Origin: an uncultured Bryobacterales bacterium
Lineage (GTDB): Bacteria > Acidobacteriota > Terriglobia > Bryobacterales > Bryobacteraceae
Length of the DNA stretch: 9,661 nt
Reading direction: 5' to 3'
Assembly: GCA_937859895.1 (NCBI GenBank)
Contig: CALMAV010000362.1
Span: 1 to 9,661 of the forward strand
Position numbers and translations under genes: made by a program. Under the pieces are notes generated by a model. That model ran no database searches and had not been told where the DNA came from. It was given only the letters and a program-made list of their open reading frames with translations. Shown here one piece after another: positions 1 to 6,751 of this stretch. Every line of letters starts with the position of its first letter. Within the stretch, counting starts at the first letter, position 1.

Positions 1-272
1 TACTAGCGTTGAGTCCATTTCTGCTCTCGCTGCAGCACAACTACTCAACTTTTTTCATGCTGGCCTTCGGCTATGAGAGGCAGTGGTCGAAGGTAGTATT
101 GCAAAGCGCCTTCCTGCACTTCGCGCTATTGATTCCACTGCTGTTCTTAGTTTGGCCGCCCATCGCGGTCGCCATTACTGGTATCACACTGGATGTTTTC
201 GTGACGATTGTCACGTACCTCTTCTACCGAAAGCATTCGCGACCCATTGGGGTCAACCTGGCGGTAGTGTGA
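1..272 (+). CDS. C-terminal end of a polysaccharide flippase (Wzx/MATE-like), 5' truncated by window edge
   Basis: The reading frame is open from base 3 and ends at TGA 270-272, so the gene begins outside the window and the TTG at 9 is not its start. The visible ~90 residues begin with a hydrophobic stretch and a short polar loop (GYERQWSK). Two strongly hydrophobic helices follow (about FLHFALLIPLLFLVW and IAVAITGITLDVFVTIVTYLF), then a short basic tail (YRKHSRP). This pattern fits the last helices of an oligosaccharide flippase of the MATE/MVF superfamily, which moves lipid-linked sugar units across the inner membrane. The call is helped by the glycosyltransferase gene 22 bases downstream. 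Only the tail is visible, so another polytopic membrane protein of the locus (for example a polymerase) cannot be excluded. Confidence 0.6.
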   Translation, partial: LALSPFLLSLQHNYSTFFMLAFGYERQWSKVVLQSAFLHFALLIPLLFLVWPPIAVAITGITLDVFVTIVTYLFYRKHSRPIGVNLAVV

Positions 273-294
273 CGGGAAGAAAACTCCTTTTCCG

Positions 295-1422
295 GTGAGC
301 ACAGCCTCAAAGATTCGCGTTTTACTAATAGCTCCCTCGCTTGCAATGGTGGGAGGGCAATCAGTACAGGCTGCCAAACTTGTCTCGATTCTGGGTGCGC
401 TTCCCGAGTTGGAGGTTAGCTTCCTCCCGATCGACCCCAAAGTTCCCCCTACCTTGCAGTGGGTCCGGAAGCTGCCCGGTCTACGAACCGTTTTGATGTC
501 ACTGTTGTACTTCGTCGGGTTGCTCCGGGCAGTGCCTCGGTGCAACATCCTACATGTGTTCACCGCAGGTCTTTCGTCCTACACGCTCTGGACGGTTCCG
601 GCGCTGTTGTGCTCACGACTTTTTAAGAAGCAGTTTGTGATGCACTACCATGACGGCCAGGCAGAGCAGCACTTAGCCGAGTGGCGATCGGCTGGACCCA
701 CGGTAGCTTTGGCAGATAGCCTGGTTGTTCCTTCGGGATTCTTGCTGGATGTGTTCAGCGCGCATGGCATCAGGGCAGAAGTCATTTCCAATATTGTTGA
801 ACTCAACCGGTTCGTTTATCGGCAACGGACTGTACTGCGGCCAGTGTTTATGACTAATCGGATGCTGGAGCCGCACTACAACTTACCCTGTATCCTGCGG
901 GCTTTCGCCATCGTGCAGCGAATCTATCCTGAAGCATCGCTGGTAATCGCGCATGATGGGCCGTCCCGTCCCATGCTGGAGCAAATGACGCTAGAGTTGC
1001 ACCTCCAACATGTGTCCTTCATAGGCCGTGTCGCGTATGAGGACGTTCCCCGTCTCTATGAAGCCGCCGAGATTTACGTAATGACACCCAACGTTGACAA
1101 TATGCCGGGGTCTCTCCTAGAGTGCTTTGCTTCCGGAGTTCCGGTTATTGCAACAAGGGCGGGTGGAATCCCCTACATTGCTGAGGATCGCCGAACAGCT
1201 CTGCTGGTCAATGTTGATGATCATGAGGCAGTGGCGGCGCGCGCGCTAGAGCTGCTTTCAGAACCTGATCTTGTCCAAAGCTTGACAAAAGAGGGTGCCC
1301 GGGAAGTGCAGCGTTACGGTGCCGAGCCTGTTCGGGATGCTTGGTTGAGCTTGTATCAGAGGATAGTGGAGGCCCGCAATGGGTCCATTTCCGGTACTTC
1401 TGAATCTATTCGCCAGCGTTAG
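295..1422 (+). CDS. Glycosyltransferase, GT4-like (GT-B fold)
   Basis: This 375-residue cytoplasmic or membrane-associated sugar transferase probably adds one residue to the EPS repeat unit. Donor and acceptor cannot be read from sequence. The N-terminal Rossmann half starts with IRVLLIAPSLAMVGGQ (residues 7-22), the usual strand plus glycine-rich loop. The C-terminal Glycos_transf_1 half covers about 183-330. It includes VIAHDGPSRPMLE (217-229), VSFIGRV (240-246), and the donor-site segment 261-292 ending CFASGVPVIATRAGGIP. The canonical E-x7-E is here D268-x7-E276, a conservative change. The start is GTG at 295. The frame has a stop at 265 and no other start codon lies between, while the next ATG falls inside the first glycine loop. 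A purine-rich GGGAAGA lies at 274-280, rather far upstream. The gene follows the flippase by 22 bases, so co-transcription is likely. Confidence 0.88.
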   Translation: MSTASKIRVLLIAPSLAMVGGQSVQAAKLVSILGALPELEVSFLPIDPKVPPTLQWVRKLPGLRTVLMSLLYFVGLLRAVPRCNILHVFTAGLSSYTLWTVPALLCSRLFKKQFVMHYHDGQAEQHLAEWRSAGPTVALADSLVVPSGFLLDVFSAHGIRAEVISNIVELNRFVYRQRTVLRPVFMTNRMLEPHYNLPCILRAFAIVQRIYPEASLVIAHDGPSRPMLEQMTLELHLQHVSFIGRVAYEDVPRLYEAAEIYVMTPNVDNMPGSLLECFASGVPVIATRAGGIPYIAEDRRTALLVNVDDHEAVAARALELLSEPDLVQSLTKEGAREVQRYGAEPVRDAWLSLYQRIVEARNGSISGTSESIRQR

Positions 1423-1560
1423 TGCGAGGGTCTGATCACAACTCCCAATAATTCTTTTTTCTGCTTGATCTGCAATCTTTTAGCCTCGATCTCCTGTTCT
1501 GGACTGTTCGGCAACATTGTTAATCCTTGTGCCGAGTAGTGCAGCTATCACGGAGAAAAT
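1423..1560 (+). other. Intergenic gap between glycosyltransferase and secreted-protein block
   Basis: This 138-base stretch has no credible ORF. It contains a T-run (1455-1460) without a convincing hairpin before it. A good ribosome binding site, GGAGAA at 1552-1557, sits 3 to 5 bases before the ATG at 1561. A promoter for the secreted-protein block could be here, but I see no clear -35/-10 pair. Confidence 0.5.
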
Positions 1561-2856
1561 ATGAAAGCAAAAGAACGTGCCACTTGGGTGTCCGGATTCC
1601 TCACCGGGCTACTCACTTTGTCTCTTGTCCCTAATGCCCTGGGGCAAACACAACTTAATTTAGCAACCCAGGGCCGGAATGTCGATTTCACAAACGCGCC
1701 ATTCACCAAGCCGATTCGGATGGGTGGAACTCTACCTGTTAACTGTTCGCCTGGCGAGTTCTTCTTGAACACAGGCGCTACGGCCGGGCAGAATCTGTTC
1801 GCCTGTTTAGGCAGTTCCTGGACGATGATGGCAGCTCAGAATGGGGTGCCAAATCCTGGAACTACGGGTCTGGTGAAGATAACCGGCCCTAGCTCAACCA
1901 CTACCATTCCATCTCCAAGCGGCACGATCGTGGGTACAACGGACGTGCAGACCCTGACCGGGAAGAGTATCGATGCCTCCGAGATCAACAGCGGCATCTT
2001 CAATGCGAGCAGAATTCCGGCGCTGACCGGTGACGTTACGTCGCCCAGTGGATCGACAGCTACATCACTAGCGACAGTATTGAACACACCAGGAACGTAT
2101 GGAGATGCCACACACGCCCTTCAGCTTACGGTCGACAGCAAGGGGCGCCTTACATCTTTGAATACGCTCCCGATTGTAACCGGTCCGACTTCCGCCTTCT
2201 ACCAACAGTTATCGAAGGCAGGCGCTGCGCTCACTCAGCGTTCAACATTGAACCTCTCAGGTGCGTTCGCTCTTTCTGACAACCAATCATCCACGCGAAC
2301 GGAGCTGGATTTAGCGGCGGTGAATTCAGCGCCAGGAACGTATGGCGGGGCCGGACAAGTCCCGGTCCTTACGGTAAATGCATACGGGCAAATTACATCC
2401 ATCACAACGACTGCTAGCGCCAGCACGAGTGGTGCAAGTCAGCCCAGTACGGTCACAACAATGAGTTCAGGAAATCTTTCTACACTGCCGGCATCATGCT
2501 CGGCCGGCAACCTTTACTATGCAACCGATCAACCGGCGGGACAGCAGATCTACACATGCAACTCAAGCGGTTCCTGGTCGCAGTTCCTTTCTGTCGGTGG
2601 ATCCGGTGCATTGGCTTTCAGTAACGGATCGCTTGACATCGTTACAAGTGTGGTGCCTCGGTTAACGGCTGCTAATACATTCGGGGGTAGCAACACATTC
2701 GCAAACGGCGTTACGCTCGGCAGTTCCGGTTCGCAGCCATCATGTAGCAGCACGGCCCGCGGCTTAATTTGGTATCAGAACAATGGTGCTTCCAAAGATG
2801 GCTTACAGGTCTGTGTTTATAGCGGCTCCACTTACACATGGGTAGCTCTTTACTAA
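1561..2856 (+). CDS. Secreted phage-tail-fibre-like surface protein with three cysteine-pair modules
   Basis: This 431-residue protein has a Sec signal peptide (basic MKAKER, hydrophobic 11-25, likely cleavage after NALG or NALGQ near 28-29). After that it is rich in Ser, Thr, Gly and Asn, low in charge, and probably beta-structured. The middle resembles tail-fibre proteins: TLTGKSIDASEINSG (131-145), RIPALTGDVTSPSGSTATS (151-169), and two GTYG...TV-x-x-x-G-x-x-TS repeats at 173-200 and 254-281, exactly 81 residues apart. The protein has six cysteines, arranged as three pairs (62/82, 313/333, 395/418). Each pair lies in a module ending with an aromatic (SSW, GSW, YTW). In modules 1 and 2 the shared pattern is LPxxCSxGxxxxxT, GQ and C. 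The even pairing suggests disulfides outside the cytoplasm. A role in binding or displaying the polysaccharide is inference; no catalytic motif is visible. It begins the three-gene secreted block and ends 16 bases before the next gene. Confidence 0.8.
   Translation: MKAKERATWVSGFLTGLLTLSLVPNALGQTQLNLATQGRNVDFTNAPFTKPIRMGGTLPVNCSPGEFFLNTGATAGQNLFACLGSSWTMMAAQNGVPNPGTTGLVKITGPSSTTTIPSPSGTIVGTTDVQTLTGKSIDASEINSGIFNASRIPALTGDVTSPSGSTATSLATVLNTPGTYGDATHALQLTVDSKGRLTSLNTLPIVTGPTSAFYQQLSKAGAALTQRSTLNLSGAFALSDNQSSTRTELDLAAVNSAPGTYGGAGQVPVLTVNAYGQITSITTTASASTSGASQPSTVTTMSSGNLSTLPASCSAGNLYYATDQPAGQQIYTCNSSGSWSQFLSVGGSGALAFSNGSLDIVTSVVPRLTAANTFGGSNTFANGVTLGSSGSQPSCSSTARGLIWYQNNGASKDGLQVCVYSGSTYTWVALY
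1732..1824 (+). repeat. Cysteine-pair module 1 of tail-fibre-like protein
   Basis: Residues 58-88 contain C62 and C82, 20 residues apart, in the pattern LP-x2-CSPG, then TAGQ and SSW. It lies directly after the signal peptide and aligns by eye with module 2 near the C-terminus. Confidence 0.6.
2077..2160 (+). repeat. Tail-fibre-like GTYG repeat, copy 1
   Basis: Residues 173-200 read PGTYG, a hydrophobic strand, then TVDSKGRLTS. At DNA level the 14-mer CCAGGAACGTATGG at 2089-2102 recurs exactly at 2332-2345 in copy 2, so a duplication or purifying constraint on this turn is plausible. Confidence 0.65.
2320..2403 (+). repeat. Tail-fibre-like GTYG repeat, copy 2
   Basis: Residues 254-281 read PGTYGGAG, VPVLTVNAYGQITS. 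They align without gaps to copy 1 at an offset of 243 bases (81 codons) and share the exact 14-mer at 2332-2345. The 'TVNAxGxITS' turn is common in tail-fibre and tail-collar-like proteins. Confidence 0.65.
2482..2580 (+). repeat. Cysteine-pair module 2 of tail-fibre-like protein
   Basis: Residues 308-340 hold C313 and C333, again 20 residues apart, with LPASCSAG, AGQQIYTC and GSW. It is the closest match to module 1. Confidence 0.6.
2734..2850 (+). repeat. Cysteine-pair module 3 (divergent, C-terminal)
   Basis: Residues 392-430 hold C395 and C418, 23 residues apart, with STARGLIWY, DGLQVC and YTW. It keeps the Cys pair and the closing Trp but lacks the LP lead-in, so it may be a related or convergent variant that caps the C-terminus. 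Confidence 0.45.
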
Positions 2857-2872
2857 GTGAGGCTCATGGTCT

Positions 2873-4264
2873 ATGACTAACAAACTTTTAATTTGCTTTT
2901 CCCTCACCGTGCTCTCCTTGAGAGCGCAAGCACCAACAGTTTCAAACATAACTTTTGACGGCATAAGTCACTCCGTGGTTCGTGCTGTGTTTACGGCATC
3001 GGCGAAGTATTATTGGATGCGGGTTCGCTATATTGCGGCACCCGGCACGTGCACTGGCGGAACTGGCGGCATCGTGCAAGGAAGCAGTTACAACGCAAGC
3101 AACAATGTTTCGCTTCACCAGGGAGACGGCAATACCGTTGTGGTCGGTGGTTTAACCCCGAATACTGCTTACCAGATATGCCCTGAAATCTCAAGTGACT
3201 TTGTTAACTGGTCAAGCGGAGCCGGTGCTACGGTGACTACTCTGCCGCAATCAGCAAACCACCCGACTCTACCCATTCCTCCGAAAACTTTCGATTCCAG
3301 TTATCCGGATACGACCGGCTACGCGAACGTGACTATTGCGAACGATTGCAGCAACTTTATGCCACAGTTGAACTCTGCAATCGCCAACCAGATGGCAAAT
3401 GGAACGGTGATCAACCTGCCTGCGGGCCAGACTTGCACGAACGGTCCGTACAATGTGACGCAGCGTGCTCCTGACCTCACTTTCTTTGCCAGTTCTGCGG
3501 TGAATACTACCCAGAACAGCATTGCTAGTCCGGGACACGGTTTCATTGAAGGAAACGGAATCATCTTTGGCAATACTTATGGATGTCTTCCGGGATCTCT
3601 GACCGGTCTCGCGAATGGAGCAAATTGTAATCAGCATGGCTCACTCATCCCGGGAGCGCTCTATTACGTCCATGTGTTGGATGCCAACACAATCCAGATT
3701 TACAGCGGTGCGTCGCAAACGAACGGGGGTGTCTTGTGCTCGCTGCCCGATGGCGGAAATGGGACCGAGTATTTCGTCCACTGGCCGCGGCCGTTAAAGT
3801 GGATTGTAATCAGGACGTCCACTCCGGATAATCAGTTTGCTCCGGTGAAGACGCGTGTCAATCCGGCATGGGAGCCGAAGATGGCGAACCTGCAACTGGC
3901 CCCTGCGTTTAAGCAGGGCGTGTTGAACCAATATGTGCTGATGAGCGTATCGGATTCGGACGGACACAACATGGATATGACGGCAAACATCCGATTTGTC
4001 GGAGTGGAATTCAGCTACGCAGATGCGCCGCTCTCACGCTCTAGCAGTGACCCAATACCTTGGCCGGCCCTGGTGCGAGTGCCTTCTTACAGCCAGTCTA
4101 TTATTTTTGATCGCTGCTGGTTTCATAATCCCGGGACTCCCAGTCGGGTATTTACCGCTATTTACTGGGATGGAATGAATGTAGGCATTATTGACAGTTA
4201 CTTAGATGGCCTTGAGTACTTTAAGCCGTTCTACTCGGGACTTAATTTGACGAAGGTGAACTAA
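2873..4264 (+). CDS. Secreted FnIII plus beta-helix protein, N-terminal half of a right-handed beta-helix family
   Basis: This 463-residue protein has a Sec signal peptide with likely cleavage at AQA-PTV (after 20). Residues 21-125 form a fibronectin type III-like domain, with the typical LTPNTAYQI strand at 94-102. From about 150 it looks like the entry of a pectate-lyase-type right-handed beta-helix: GTVINLPAGQTC (177-188), SPGHGF (219-224), a strand pair YYVHVLDANTIQIYSG (264-279), WIVIRTSTPD (310-319), then IRFVGVEF, IIFDRCWFHN and VGIIDSYLDGL (373-447). The chain stops at 463, where relatives as I remember them continue through many more helix turns. The missing continuation is recognisable in the next gene. 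No pectate-lyase or hydrolase catalytic set is evident, so enzyme activity is unproven. The start ATG at 2873 follows AAGTGAGG (2855-2862). The ATG at 2866 is in another frame. Eight cysteines fit an oxidising compartment. Confidence 0.75.
   Translation: MTNKLLICFSLTVLSLRAQAPTVSNITFDGISHSVVRAVFTASAKYYWMRVRYIAAPGTCTGGTGGIVQGSSYNASNNVSLHQGDGNTVVVGGLTPNTAYQICPEISSDFVNWSSGAGATVTTLPQSANHPTLPIPPKTFDSSYPDTTGYANVTIANDCSNFMPQLNSAIANQMANGTVINLPAGQTCTNGPYNVTQRAPDLTFFASSAVNTTQNSIASPGHGFIEGNGIIFGNTYGCLPGSLTGLANGANCNQHGSLIPGALYYVHVLDANTIQIYSGASQTNGGVLCSLPDGGNGTEYFVHWPRPLKWIVIRTSTPDNQFAPVKTRVNPAWEPKMANLQLAPAFKQGVLNQYVLMSVSDSDGHNMDMTANIRFVGVEFSYADAPLSRSSSDPIPWPALVRVPSYSQSIIFDRCWFHNPGTPSRVFTAIYWDGMNVGIIDSYLDGLEYFKPFYSGLNLTKVN
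4252..4258 (+). promoter_or_regulatory. Ribosome binding site inside the end of the upstream gene (translational coupling)
   Basis: GAAGGTG encodes part of the final Thr-Lys-Val of the upstream protein and lies 7 bases before the ATG at 4266. The upstream stop TAA (4262-4264) and this ATG are separated by one base. Ribosomes finishing the first half are well placed to start the second, which would keep the two products near equal amounts. Confidence 0.6.
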
Positions 4265-4265
4265 C

Positions 4266-6503
4266 ATGAAGCAACTTATCTACTTACTTCTACTTACTAC
4301 TAGCCTGTTTGGCGCCACCTTTACGATTGCTCCTGGTGTTCATCACTTTGGCGCCGGAACGGGTACTGTGACGAATACCATCACCGTGAACCTGGCCGGT
4401 GCGCCGCCCTCTCAGCAGCGAGCTTTCGTGTATTTCACCATGCAAGGGCAGTTGAACATTGCCTTGCCGCCCGGCGTGAGCGGTACTTGCAGCGGTGGGC
4501 CTTGTCACATCTTTACTGGCGATAACCAGTTCGGGAGCGGAGTAATTGTCCGGGCAGGAACCGTGCAATACCCAACCGGGAGCACCGGCAATAACAGCTT
4601 CTCTGTCGATCCGATCTTCTCTACTTCAACCGCGGGAACCAACCCGTCAATGATCTTCGATTCGGACCCGCTGTTTACGGGTGGAGTCGACAACATCGAG
4701 CTCGGAACCCGATTCACCAGCGACGTCAATGGATACGTTCTGGGCATTCGATACATCAAGCCGCTTTCGGATGCAACGCCTTCCCATACTGTTTCCTTGT
4801 GGGACAGCAATGGGAACCAACTTGCAACCGTCACTACCTCGAACGATATTCCAACCAAGGGATGGAACACAGTCATGTTCCCGAACCCGGTTGCGATTAC
4901 CGCTAACACGACTTACACGGCCTCTTATCACGTGTTCAACGCTCCATTTTGGTTCAACCCTGGATTGATTCAAAATCGCGATTATGGGACCGGACACCTG
5001 CGGGCAATTGCCAGCTACGTGGAATCAAACGGCTCTTGTGACCGTACCGACTCCTGGCCGATCGATGCGCAAGGAAGACCTGCAGCCGGCGAGATTGGAT
5101 GCGTTGATCTTGCCCCTAATGGTTCGATTCTTGGGGTTTCGAACGCAGATGCCACCACGTCATCGTTTGCTTCCGAAGGTTGCCAATGCATGATCGGCGG
5201 TGTTGGTCCTGGGCCGTATCTGTTTCAGAATAACTATCTCAGTGCGGTTGGCTTGCCGTGGCACCACGATGAGAGCGGTGGAGACTGGATGATGCGCGGG
5301 GACTACAGCTACATACGGAATACTTTCCATGCGCCCTTCTCGCGTCTGTACGGGCATCCTACGTCGGATGGAATGCGTTACTCACACCGGCAATTACTCG
5401 AGTGGAAAGGCGGGCATCGTATTAACCTGAATGGCAACATCTTTGATGGATCCTGGGCAGAAAATAATCCAGCTTCGGTGACGGTCGTTATGTCGAGCCT
5501 AAGCGGCGGCGGAATTAGCGACGTCAATTTGGAGAACAATACCTTCCGCCATGTTCCGGGCGTAATCGTCGTCCCAAATGTCATCGATGGACTTTATTCG
5601 CAAACCAAGCCTGCTGTCCGGTTTCGTTTTGCGAACAATCTAGTCTGGGATGTAAACGTGAATGGTCCGCACAATAGCGGTACGTACAACAGTTATTACA
5701 CTCCGATTGGCGGATTCCCTGATGCGACAGGCTGGATCTTCCAAGGACCCCAAGGCGGTGAGGATGTCAGCATCGATCACAATACTATTGCTAAAAACCA
5801 GGGACGTGTGCCAGCTCTTTTTTTCCTGAACGACACGAAGGTAGAAGGGATGCAAGTCACCAATAACATCTTCTATTTCAATAGTGTTTACCAGGGCTTA
5901 GGGATGGATGGATCTATGACGTTTCCGGTATGTGATAACCACCAGACTGGCTCCATGCTTGCCAGTTGCATGCTTCCTGGCTTAGTTTGGCACCACAATG
6001 TTCTTCTCGGCGATTCCAATCAGGCGACGGTTCAGTCCTGGTGGAATCGATTCAATAACTACGTTCCGAGTGATCCGACAAACATAAGTGCAACCGGTTG
6101 GTTTAACTACAATGCCGTTAATGGCAGCGGTAACTTTCGGCTTCGTCCTAACGCGGCCTATGTTTCCGGAGGTGCGTCGAATGCTTCTGACGGCAAAGAC
6201 GTAGGTGCCGACATCGACGCGCTGGAAGCGGCCGAGGGAAAAGTGACGCTAATTGGTGCTCCTGCAGCAAACATTACTACTACCGGGGCCAGCATCGCGT
6301 TCATCGCTCCAGACGCGCAAAGTTGCCCGGTCGATTACAGTAGCAGTGATCCGACACTGATTAACAATTTCACTCGTGTGGCTGACAACGGAACAGCACG
6401 AACCCGCAACGTCAACCTGCCTGGGTTAACACCCGGCACCACCTACTCTTATCGGGTTAATTGCGCAGTAGAACAACCTACCGGGCAATTTCGCACACGT
6501 TAG
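4266..6503 (+). CDS. Secreted DUF4082-like / beta-helix / FnIII protein, C-terminal half of the helix family
   Basis: This 745-residue protein has its own Sec signal peptide (MKQLIYLLLLTTSLFGA, cleavage near 17). Residues 18-110 are beta-rich and unrecognised, with a C75/C80 pair. About 115-255 resembles DUF4082: VELGxxF-like NIELGTRFTSDVNG, then VSLWDSNGNQLATVT, GWNTVMFPNPVAIT and TYTASYHV. From about 303 the helix family resumes with GPGPYLFQNNYLSAVG (314-329), LLEWKGGHRINLNGNIFDGSWAE-type turns (377-399), NLENNTFRHV, SIDHNTIAKN and VTNNIFYFN. It closes with GKDVGADIDALEAAEG (643-658). Residues 659-745 form an FnIII-like domain with LPGLTPGTTYSYRV. The part before residue 303 looks like an insertion relative to the family. 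It may bind or process polysaccharide; no catalytic residues can be assigned. It is followed by a 316-base gap. Confidence 0.78.
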   Translation: MKQLIYLLLLTTSLFGATFTIAPGVHHFGAGTGTVTNTITVNLAGAPPSQQRAFVYFTMQGQLNIALPPGVSGTCSGGPCHIFTGDNQFGSGVIVRAGTVQYPTGSTGNNSFSVDPIFSTSTAGTNPSMIFDSDPLFTGGVDNIELGTRFTSDVNGYVLGIRYIKPLSDATPSHTVSLWDSNGNQLATVTTSNDIPTKGWNTVMFPNPVAITANTTYTASYHVFNAPFWFNPGLIQNRDYGTGHLRAIASYVESNGSCDRTDSWPIDAQGRPAAGEIGCVDLAPNGSILGVSNADATTSSFASEGCQCMIGGVGPGPYLFQNNYLSAVGLPWHHDESGGDWMMRGDYSYIRNTFHAPFSRLYGHPTSDGMRYSHRQLLEWKGGHRINLNGNIFDGSWAENNPASVTVVMSSLSGGGISDVNLENNTFRHVPGVIVVPNVIDGLYSQTKPAVRFRFANNLVWDVNVNGPHNSGTYNSYYTPIGGFPDATGWIFQGPQGGEDVSIDHNTIAKNQGRVPALFFLNDTKVEGMQVTNNIFYFNSVYQGLGMDGSMTFPVCDNHQTGSMLASCMLPGLVWHHNVLLGDSNQATVQSWWNRFNNYVPSDPTNISATGWFNYNAVNGSGNFRLRPNAAYVSGGASNASDGKDVGADIDALEAAEGKVTLIGAPAANITTTGASIAFIAPDAQSCPVDYSSSDPTLINNFTRVADNGTARTRNVNLPGLTPGTTYSYRVNCAVEQPTGQFRTR

Positions 6504-6527
6504 TACAAATCACCTTAAGCTGGCTTA

Positions 6528-6563
6528 TCCTCCGACTGAGCTTCCAGTGGCTAAGTCGGAGGA
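6528..6563. repeat. Strong stem-loop (14-bp arms, one mismatch, 8-base loop)
   Basis: Arm 6528-6541 (TCCTCCGACTGAGC) pairs with 6550-6563 (GCTAAGTCGGAGGA). Thirteen of 14 positions are Watson-Crick and the one mismatch is G6538/A6553. It starts 24 bases after the end of the secreted block. No T-run follows on either strand, so it is not a standard intrinsic terminator. A 3' mRNA-stabilising or processing hairpin that separates expression of the two gene blocks fits the position; an atypical terminator or a mobile repeat is also possible. Confidence 0.6.
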
Positions 6564-6751
6564 CCTTGCCTCTCAGTACTTCCGATTCAGATTCGCCCGC
6601 AGTTTACGGTCAAAAAGCGCCCAAAACTTTAGAAGAACATACGCGGCTGTATCCAGAGCCCGGAAGTGCAAACCCCGATTCATCCCTCCATCAACTTTGT
6701 TTTCTGGCTTCTTCGACATGAGTTTGCTTACATTACGAAAACTTATGAGGG

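Noticed and set aside
1423..1462. Possible intrinsic terminator after the first glycosyltransferase, because of the T-run at 1455-1460
   Set aside because: The bases before the T-run do not form a stem longer than about three pairs.
1561..2856. Remnant prophage
   Set aside because: Apart from tail-fibre-like motifs there is no other phage gene, integrase or att-like repeat, and the protein carries a signal peptide.
4505..4909. 134-codon minus-strand frame inside the DUF4082-like gene, with similar long antisense frames at 147-563 and 4647-4997
   Set aside because: These are shadows of well-supported plus-strand genes with clear domains; their products show no recognisable motif.
3400..6215. 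Naming the helix proteins as pectate lyases or alginate epimerases
   Set aside because: Only the fold is suggested. I cannot find the calcium-binding Asp cluster or catalytic Arg/Lys pattern of those enzymes, so a function would be invented.
2873..6503. Sequencing or natural frameshift splitting one gene into two
   Set aside because: The downstream gene has its own ribosome binding site, ATG and full signal peptide, and the upstream frame does not continue beyond its stop. This is a gene fission or insertion and not a single-base error.
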